Assembly: GCA_001970855.1 (NCBI GenBank)
Contig: LSSN01001758.1
Location: forward strand, 1 to 14,525
DNA from: Smittium culicis
Lineage: Eukaryota > Kickxellomycota > Harpellomycetes > Harpellales > Legeriomycetaceae
Reading direction: 5' to 3'
Length of the DNA stretch: 14,525 nt
Part shown: in pieces, positions 8,437 through 14,525 of the stretch
Layout: the number at the start of each line of letters is the position of its first letter
Numbering within the stretch: position 1 is the first letter of the stretch
Position numbers and translations under genes: made by a program
Notes under the pieces: model-generated
The model's database searches: none
What the model was told of the DNA's origin: nothing
Seen by the model: the letters and a program-made list of their open reading frames with translations, nothing else

Positions 8437-9709
8437 TTCAATTTGTCAGATAAAAATGAAAATTATAACAAATATTTCTATGGACTGCATAAATATAGAG
8501 AAAAGAGAAAAGAAATTAACTAGTTATCCAATTAAAAATGTAAAATCTGTCAGGCAAAAATGATATTTAAAATATACACTCTTATTATAGGTCTTTGTTC
8601 CAAAAAGGCCATACCTCATCAATCATCCAATTAAATTACTATCTGGAATGGAAGCTAGTCTTAAAACTACAGAAGTGAACATGATTGATAATAAAATTGA
8701 GACAATTGAGATAATGAACCTAATCAATGATTCTCCTTATAATAAATCACCATGATATGATGGGTTATCCTTTGAATTTTATAAGAAATTCAAAGAGGAA
8801 ATATACAGTATCTTAGAGAGGATATTCAACTGCAATCAAGAAATAAAAAAATGGAAACATTTTAATGATGGATTCACAATCATCCTGATACCTAAAAAAG
8901 GAGACTTAATGACTCTCAAAAATTATCGGTCAATAAATCTTTCTAACTAGATGAGAAAACATTCTAAAAATTTAATTGAAAAATTAATTTATTTCTGCCA
9001 ATCAGGCTTTGTTAAAGACAGAAATATCTTCGATATAATTCGTAACACAAGCTTTCTATTCGAAAATAGTATAAGAGGTCCTATTAGAGCCAAAGGGTAT
9101 CTTATTATGATTAATCAAGAAAAAGCTTATGACTAAGTTGGCTTAGTCCATCTGTACAAGTGTTTAGAAAAGTTTGGATTCAGAATATCGTTTATCATCT
9201 CGTATTGAAATATATACAAAGATTCATATACAAGAGTATGTATATATGACACGCTTACTGAACCAATAATAATTGAACAAGGAATACGATAAGGGGACCC
9301 TATCTTTCCTTTATAGTATAATCAAATAATTGAGCCTTTCCTGATTAGTCTGAATAATAATATATAGGGGATAAAAGTGCCCAAAGAAAAAAAGATATTT
9401 AGCTTATCATACGATTTTTTATTTGCAATCAAATCTCATGAAGATGAATCAATACTAAATAAAACACTCGAGCTTCATTTGCTAGCCTCAAAATCAAAAA
9501 TCAAAATCAAAAAATTCAATTGCATATAAATAGATAACCCAAAGGATGTCTGGCTAAATCAAATAGTTATTAATCCAATAAAAACATTCAAATACCTCGG
9601 ATTAAACTTTTCATGAAAATTGATGTCGATCAAAAAGATTCATGAAACCCTAGTTGAAAAAATAAGTAATAAAATCAATAGTTTATAAAATCAATAGTTT
9701 ATAAAATAG
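8437..9709 (+). pseudogene. RT core of LINE 2
   Basis: The linker at 8437-8512 reads FNLSDKNENYNKYFYGLHK, in frame 1. The rest is in frame 2: a block reading SP-stop-YDGLSFEFYKKF (related elements have SPG-DG), FTIILIPKKGDL, LKNYRSINL, QSGFVKDRNIFDI at about 8999, motif A LIMINQEKAYD ending at 9133, GIR-stop-GDP (family: RQGDP) at 9281-9298, the position of motif C as LSYDFLFAI at 9404-9430, and SKSKIKIKKFNCI. Two catalytic features are gone: motif A Asp is Asn (MIN), and motif C has lost two residues, leaving SYD-F instead of Y-A-D-D-F. Stops in frame lie at 8753, 8948, 9134, 9206, 9290, 9314, 9365, 9527, 9614, 9686, 9695 and 9707. This cannot be functional. The NYR-to-QSGF spacing is shorter than usual, suggesting a small internal deletion. 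Confidence 0.88.
9671..9702 (+). repeat. 16-bp perfect tandem duplication in LINE 2
   Basis: The unit AAAATCAATAGTTTAT occurs twice without a gap (9671-9686, 9687-9702), followed by a partial third start (AAAAT). It adds stops to the RT frame and looks like a local slippage or repair duplication within the dead element. Confidence 0.9.
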
Positions 9710-11055
9710 AAAGCTTTCTTAAAATGGAAAAGTACTAGTGGTTACAGCTATATACTCTTCAAACTCTGGTACACTGCACAAACAATACCATTCGAAAATG
9801 GTTTTACCAGACCTGTAAAAAAAATAATAAATAGATTCATATCCAGCAATACAAAAACACTGATAAAAATCAATAAATAGAGCTGGATAAAAAGAATGGG
9901 AGGTTGGAATTAACGAATATCGAAGCCCAATAAAAAATACTAATTATTAATTGGCACAAAAAATTTCTTACAAAAAAGCACACAATATGGAGATATCTAG
10001 TGGTTAGTAATATCAAATCACTCCCCATCAGTTACGATAAAATCTATAACATACAAGATCTACTGGCTAGAATTGATCCACGAAAATATTCTAAAAAAAT
10101 TCAGCCAATATGAAGCAAATAAATTAATATAGCAAAATAACTATGCAAACTAAAACTGATAAATACACACAATTGGTCATAAGAACGAGTTAAAATGATC
10201 GGCCTATATAATATTAAAAAATAAATTGGTACAAGTATTAATAATAAAGAACTAATAACCTCAGTCAATCCTTTTGAAAATGCATATGTATATGGAAGGA
10301 CCACTCAAATACCATATTAAAAATTGAAATCAGAAAATCACCAATAAACTTCTCAGTAAGTTCAATCACAAAAAATATGTGTATCAATTAGGAATACAAT
10401 AAAGATAAAATATATAAATTATCAATTGCAGATGGAAATTATCCCTCAGAATAATTGGAAAACAAAATAATTATTAATAAAAAAGATACCAAAAAATAGT
10501 AATGATCTAATTTATTCACCCAAATAGACAGAATGGAAGAAAAAAGAACTCATAAAAATTGTTTAACTGCATGAGAATATATAATTGATTTTGAAAAAAA
10601 AATTGACAAATACTTATAGCTACAATTTCAAAAAGCCCTGTTTACTGGAGAAAAGCTGAGAATCTGGAGAATAAAAAATTTAGCCAATCACATGAGTGAA
10701 AATCTTGTAAAGAGCATAAGGAAAAAATTCCACACATTAAATTTTTCCAACAGAAGAATAATTTAGTCGTAGAAAAATTTCTATAAATATATTGAGATCG
10801 ATTCATTAGACAAAGAGTTATTCAATAGAATAACCGCTACAGTTATTTGATATTTTTTACTACCAATGGAAAGAAATTTCCGAAAATAGATATATATATG
10901 AACTTGTTATTTGGATTATAAATCGACTACGGGTTGAAACAGAACTTTCAGAAATAATAATGTATGTAGAAGGAATAATTAACAGGATGAAAAATAATCC
11001 ACGTCAAAAAATAATTATGGATTTTAAACTCAATAAAATAGAGAATCCTGGTTAG
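9710..11055 (+). pseudogene. Thumb and C-terminal region of LINE 2
   Basis: In frame 2, AFLKWKSTSGYSYILFKLWYTA (9713-9778) corresponds to the conserved thumb block of L1/Tad elements, and IINRFISSNTKTLIKINK to the F-L-W-type block after it. Near 9898 the reading passes to frame 1 as GRLELTNIEAQ, the counterpart of G-G-L-x-L-x-N-I, then INWHKKFL and YDKIYNIQDLLARIDPRKY. The remainder is more diverged. A stretch near 10621-10730 reads LQFQKALFTGEKLRIWRI in another frame, and the last segment (10890-11055) gives YVEGIINRMKNN before stops. No cysteine-rich C-terminal finger was found. Assignment of the last 400 bases rests on continuity, not motifs. The minus-strand frame at 10101-10304 is a shadow. 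Confidence 0.7.
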
Positions 11056-11799
11056 CTATAACAACCAAATGGATTCAAATGATCCTGTAGGATAAATATT
11101 TTATATTGGTGCTGATATCTGATCACTTTCTATTCTCTATTTTTTATGCAATCACTATTAAGTTTACGTTTATCTTTAATTAACTACTTTTATTAATTGA
11201 CTATAACATTTTGTTCATAAATAAATGAGATATCGAAAATAAATAAATAATTTTATTATATTTTATATACTAAAGTATTACATATAAAGGAATTCTTCAA
11301 CTAAATTATTACATTATAAAAATATTTAGTATAAATTTAACGAATTATTTATTTAATAAAATAATTTATTTAATAAAATAATTTATTTAATAAAATTATT
11401 AGAATAAAGGTATCTAATTTATCTAAAATCTAACTATACTACCTTTTAAATATTTTTATTAATTTATAGCTATTTAAAGATCAACCAGGGACCAAGTGAT
11501 CAGAAATGGGTTCAGATAATATGACAGGAATATCAAGACCAAAAGAGATAATTCAAGAGTTATATCTAAAAAAGTAAGCCAATTATTACTAAAGAGTTTT
11601 TATTTAGATTGGAGACATTTGTTGTCTGATATGGAAGAAGAAACTGGGTAAAAAAAAGACTATTTATACTTTTTGAATAAGTGCAAATTTGTATAAATCA
11701 TAATAAAGGCCAACTAAAAACTAAAGACTAATAATAATAATACTTGTCCAAGGAACATTGCCAAGCTATTTATTTGTGCAAGACAAATATTCCGCAGCA
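11056..11799. other. A+T-rich spacer between LINE 2 and LINE 3
   Basis: No gene is seen. It holds a short AAAT run at 11236-11250, which may be the 3' tail of LINE 2, and the 17-bp tandem repeat listed separately. The right part (11490-11800) is less A+T-rich and could include the degenerate 5' end of LINE 3, but I cannot recognise a motif before about 11840. Confidence 0.45.
11344..11394. repeat. Three-copy 17-bp A+T tandem repeat
   Basis: Unit ATAATTTATTTAATAAA is repeated at 11361-11377 and 11378-11394. A first copy at 11344-11360 differs at one position (ATTATTTATTTAATAAA). It is a small minisatellite made only of A and T. Confidence 0.9.
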
Positions 11800-11829
11800 T
11801 ATCTTATCCGATCATGACATAATATCAAA

Positions 11830-12572
11830 ATTAAAAATTTAGAACTCGTTATTCTCATATTAACCAAATCGTGGTACATAATCAACGAATATTACCAATT
11901 TGATCTGTTATAATTCACTCAAACTCGCTGGATTACACCTAAACCGATTATCGACCATGAACCTGCTCGAATATTTTCCCTTTTATTATCTAAGATTAAA
12001 GGTATAATCTCGTTAGCAAGTGTATCAATATACTATATAAACCTATATTAAACAGCATTTATTAGTGATATTTATACTCCTTGATAATTGAAAAATGAGT
12101 AAATAATTAGTTACAAAATTAAAAAAAGCTTTTCCTTAGTAACGGGGACATAAACTCAATTTTGGTTACAACTTTTCGAAAAAAAAAGATCATACCGGAA
12201 GACAGAGTAAGGATATTCAAAGAACTTTGTATGAAGCACTCCTTAAATGATCCCGTACCAGACTCTCCGGGACCTACGCCTGATCACGCCTTTGTACATA
12301 GTTCTTTGGTAGCCATTGCTTCCTTTTCTGACATTTGTGAAAATTTATCAGATCATAAATTTATGATTTTGGATTTAAATATATATACTAATAATATTTT
12401 TGTAAATAAATATTCAGATTTAAATTCAATAAAGTTCAACTTGACTGCTTTACTTAAACCAGCTACTAATTTGAATTTTAATAATCAGTATGATAATAAT
12501 CATTATTTGATTAATACAATTTTAATAAATTTAGATAATTTATCTTTTAAAAACTACTATATAAAAAAAACT
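11830..12572 (+). pseudogene. AP endonuclease domain of LINE 3
   Basis: Would nick the target to prime reverse transcription. In frame 1, LELVILILTKSWY (from 11842) matches the strand that normally ends in a catalytic Glu-Thr; Leu (TTA at 11860-11862) stands where Glu is expected. SKIKGIISLASVSIYYINL and TAFISDIYTP (to 12081) follow as the next strands; the latter is the counterpart of V-Y-x-P. After a frameshift, frame 0 is open from 12123 to a stop at 12573-12575. It has NGDINSI with the catalytic GDxN at 12144-12155, then PGPTPDHAFVHSS and the terminal SDH at 12348-12356. The Asp and His residues of the late motifs are thus kept. No ATG start is relevant; the apparent one at 12162 is a TTG inside the domain. 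The tail after SDH begins the linker to RT. Confidence 0.85.
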
Positions 12573-12776
12573 TAGCTTGAATATGTATTATAGTAACTTT
12601 ATCGATTATATTATACAATATGTGATGAATGCTTGGGATCATATTCTATACAAAAAATACATCAAACTAAAGATTGTAATAACAGTAATTACTATAGCTT
12701 ATTAGATGATTAAAAAAATCTAACAAAGCAGTATTACTATTTAAAAAAATCCCAAAAGGCTTCTAACCAGCTTAAT

Positions 12777-13720
12777 ATGATAAATTCAAGATACCATAAC
12801 AAATCAGCAATTGATTATTGTGTTGATTTTTATATTGAATTATATTCGCATAGTATTAGCGATTTAGGTGATATAAATTTAGAAAAAAAATATATACCAA
12901 CTGACACATGTAGACATGATTTAACTATATATAAATTTTTTTCACATAGTTATATTAAAAAAAATATAATAAATACCATCATCTAATTCAGCTGGGCCAT
13001 ACCCATCACATATAAAAATTTTATAAGCTCTAACCAAGTCTGAGAATTTTGTACATGACTTGTTTTTGTTATTCAAATTTATAATTAAACATAGTATTAC
13101 ACCTGAGTGCTGGAATACAATCCATATATTCCCAATACCAAAAGAATGTGATAGCAATACTATTGAATCAATTAGACATTTAGCGCTAACATCAATCCTT
13201 AGAAGAGTATTTTAGTCTATATTATTAGAATATATAAACACAACCATACTAACTAAGTTCCATCGATTACAAGCAGGTTTTAGATCTGGATATTCTACAT
13301 TAACTCACTCTATTATTTCTAGCGGCTTATTTTATTTGGATGCTAATTAAAAAAAGGCTTGATAGGGTTTTTATAGACCTCAAGCAGGCTTATGATAGGG
13401 TTGAAATTGACACACTATTATTCAAAATTAAAAATAAGTCAGAATCTGACAAAATTACTAAATTATATGCTGATTATTTACAAATTGTTTTTCTACTATG
13501 AGTATAAATGGTGTGATATCAGCGCCATTCAAAAGGGAGCGTGGACTATTCCTAGGTTCAATACTTCCACCTTTCTATTTAATATATACATTGACGATCT
13601 AATATATGATATATCAGATAACATATATATACCATCAGCTCTTCTTTTTTCTATTGATATCCAACTTTTACCAAAAGATTATAATGATGCAGTCAGAATA
13701 GTAATTACAGTTGAAAATTA
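12777..13720 (+). pseudogene. RT fingers and palm of LINE 3
   Basis: Reads through several frames. Frame 0 (12777-12983) gives the linker with YCVDFYIELYSHS. Frame 1 gives SSNSAGPYPSHIKIL from 12982, then CWNTIHIFPIPK, IESIRHLALTSILRRV and LQAGFRSGYSTLTHS (Gln codon at 13270). Frame 2 gives motif A VFIDLKQAYDRV, with its Asp at 13376-13378. Frame 1 again gives NGVISAPFK and RGLFLGSIL at 13540-13566, with Leu in place of the usual Gln. Frame 0 gives FNIYIDDLIYDI and the motif C position as LLFSIDIQLL, with FSID at 13647-13658 where F-A-D-D is expected, so the first motif C Asp is lost. The order and spacing make the identification firm. A minus-strand frame at 12942-13157 is a shadow of this region. 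Confidence 0.9.
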
Positions 13721-13730
13721 GTATAAAAAT

Positions 13731-14525
13731 AATAAAATGACTATAAACATTAAAAAATCTGCATACATTGGACCTTCAGGTTGAAAATTATTTATCGATG
13801 ATGTTCCATTACCAAATCCTAAGTCATAAAATTATTTGGGGTTACCTATAATTGTAGGAGGAGTTGATTGGAAGTCATTTGTTAAAGATGCAACTTTCAA
13901 GTCTGCGAGTATGTTAAAATTTTTACATGCCAAAGGGAATAACTGGACTCCAATAATTAGGCTATCAATTAAAAAATCAAATGTTCGATCGATTTGGGAT
14001 TATGCTGCGACACTAATGTCTCTTACTCTAAATAACAACTGATTAAAAGCCTTACAAGAATAGAGTCTATTAAGGATAGATTTGAAACTGTTTTAGTAAA
14101 ATTTACAATACATATTTAAAGTGATCAGTAAATATCCCACTCCTTAGTTTAATATCTGAAATTATTAGTTAAAAATTGGCGCCAGCAATAAATAACTAAT
14201 TAAAAAGAATATCCACAACTGCGATATATTTAGAATTATTAAACCTAGCATTGATAAAAGAGGATTTTTAAAAAAATACTTTTATGATAGAAAGGTAAAG
14301 TTACTTTCATCAACGAAATTTTCTCGGGATCGAATAAAATTTATAATAAAAGGTAGTAGGCATTAATAATAAGCAGCAGATATATCATTTTATATGAAGA
14401 ATACTGAATTATCAAAGCATTCAATCAAATGGCGGACAAAATCAGTATTTTTTAAGAGAAAATGTAGGGAATGCAAAAAAAACTTCAAAATATCGCACTT
14501 GGCTAGATGCTTCAACTTGGATGAT
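13731..14525 (+). pseudogene. Thumb and C-terminal domain of LINE 3, cut by window edge
   Basis: Frame 0 continues from the palm. KNNKMTINIKKSAYIGPSG is the conserved K-M-x-I-N-x-x-K-S block after motif C. LFIDDVPLPNPKS and NYLGLPIIVGGVDWKSF follow (Leu codon at 13836), the counterpart of Y-L-G. A 68-codon open stretch then carries MLKFLHAKGNNW and SIWDYAATLMSL, typical thumb helices. After stops from 14040 on, a looser part includes DRKVKLLSSTKFSRDRIKF and leads to the CCHC finger at 14463-14510. Stops lie at 13719, 13783, 13827 and 14040, among others. The 3' end and UTR are outside the window. Confidence 0.85.
14463..14510 (+). other. C-terminal CCHC finger of LINE 3
   Basis: CRECKKNFKISHLARC fits C-x2-C-x7-H-x3-C, the C-terminal zinc-finger pattern of many APE-type LINE ORF2 proteins (C-x2-C, then His and Cys in a C-x-x-x-H-L-x-x-C context). 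All four ligands are present and in frame 0, the same as the thumb region. Confidence 0.75.

Larger units (their letters stand above)
8335..11055 (+). mobile_element. Decayed L1/Tad-like LINE, 5'-truncated (LINE 2)
   Basis: About 2.7 kb of plus-strand sequence reads as the endonuclease-RT linker, RT fingers and palm, thumb and long C-terminal part of an L1/Tad-type LINE ORF2. The AP endonuclease that should precede it is absent, because the element begins beside the Ty3/gypsy element; 5' truncation is normal for LINEs. Stops are numerous, yet the main RT part stays in a single frame from about 8704 to 9709. Further frame changes occur near 8515-8700 and near 9898. The 3' limit is set where recognisable protein-like sequence ends, near 11055. 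A short (AAAT)-type run at 11236-11250 could be its tail. Confidence 0.85.
11800..14525 (+). mobile_element. Decayed LINE with AP endonuclease, RT and CCHC finger (LINE 3)
   Basis: This element reads in the order expected of an APE-type LINE ORF2: apurinic-type endonuclease, linker, RT, thumb and C-terminal cysteine-histidine finger. It is close to a complete ORF2 and reaches the window edge. Its motifs (GDIN, SDH, QAGFRSGYST, IDLKQAYDRV, NIYIDDL, YLGLPI) differ from both other LINEs here, so it is a third lineage. It is broken by stops and at least five frame changes. The N-terminal limit is approximate. Confidence 0.88.

Noticed and set aside
8704..9709. Stop-codon reassignment in the LINE 2 RT frame
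   Set aside because: All three stop codons occur at motif positions that call for different residues (Gln, Arg, Gly, aromatic), and catalytic residues are also lost. A single reassigned codon cannot explain this; decay can.
10101..10304. Minus-strand 67-codon frame resembling a membrane protein
   Set aside because: It is antisense to the LINE 2 C-terminal region. The hydrophobic Leu/Ile/Tyr content is what antisense A+T-rich coding sequence gives.
12942..13157. Minus-strand 71-codon frame
   Set aside because: Antisense to the LINE 3 RT fingers, where the plus strand shows conserved RT blocks.
12123..13720. Introns or programmed frameshifts explaining the frame changes in LINE 3
   Set aside because: Frame changes occur within motif blocks without consistent splice-like borders or a repeated slippery site, and stops and catalytic losses accompany them.
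1..14525. A new defence or other multi-gene system
   Set aside because: All recognisable coding sequence belongs to known retroelement domains; no host or cargo gene is visible.

Overview
The window is eukaryotic, very A+T-rich DNA that behaves as a retrotransposon graveyard. I found no host gene, no tRNA or rRNA gene, no CRISPR array and no bacterial-type operon. All recognisable coding sequence comes from four retroelements: three different non-LTR (LINE-type) elements on the + strand and one Ty3/gypsy-type LTR retrotransposon on the - strand. Extreme A+T content, lack of genes and dense decayed LINE and Ty3/gypsy copies fit a large, gene-poor microsporidian-like or similarly A+T-biased genome. 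That assignment is an inference, since no host marker is present.

Layout. (1) 1-~600: internal piece of a LINE reverse transcriptase (RT) with an intact catalytic core and clearly higher G+C than the rest; it ends in one stop and one frameshift. (2) ~600-1080: intermediate-G+C sequence without a recognised product. (3) 1081-4100: an A+T-rich desert with a few slightly richer islands. (4) 4101-7919, - strand: nearly the whole internal region of a Ty3/gypsy element, in the order gag (capsid-like piece, two zinc knuckles), protease, RT, RNase H, integrase. It carries many stops and frameshifts and no recognisable LTR pair. (5) ~8335-11055, + strand: a 5'-truncated L1/Tad-like LINE whose RT stays in one frame for about 1 kb despite twelve stops. 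(6) 11056-~11800: A+T-rich spacer with a three-copy 17-bp tandem repeat. (7) ~11800-14525, + strand: a third LINE with remains of AP endonuclease, RT and a C-terminal CCHC finger, running off the window edge.

The gag, protease, RT, RNase H and integrase pieces would once have worked together as one gag-pol unit. Each LINE would have combined target nicking with target-primed reverse transcription. None of the copies here looks able to move. I see no evidence for a novel defence, biosynthetic or regulatory system. The points of interest are the different decay states and modes of the four elements, the compositional mismatch of the first one, and the motifs that survive, such as the exact D-x35-E integrase spacing.
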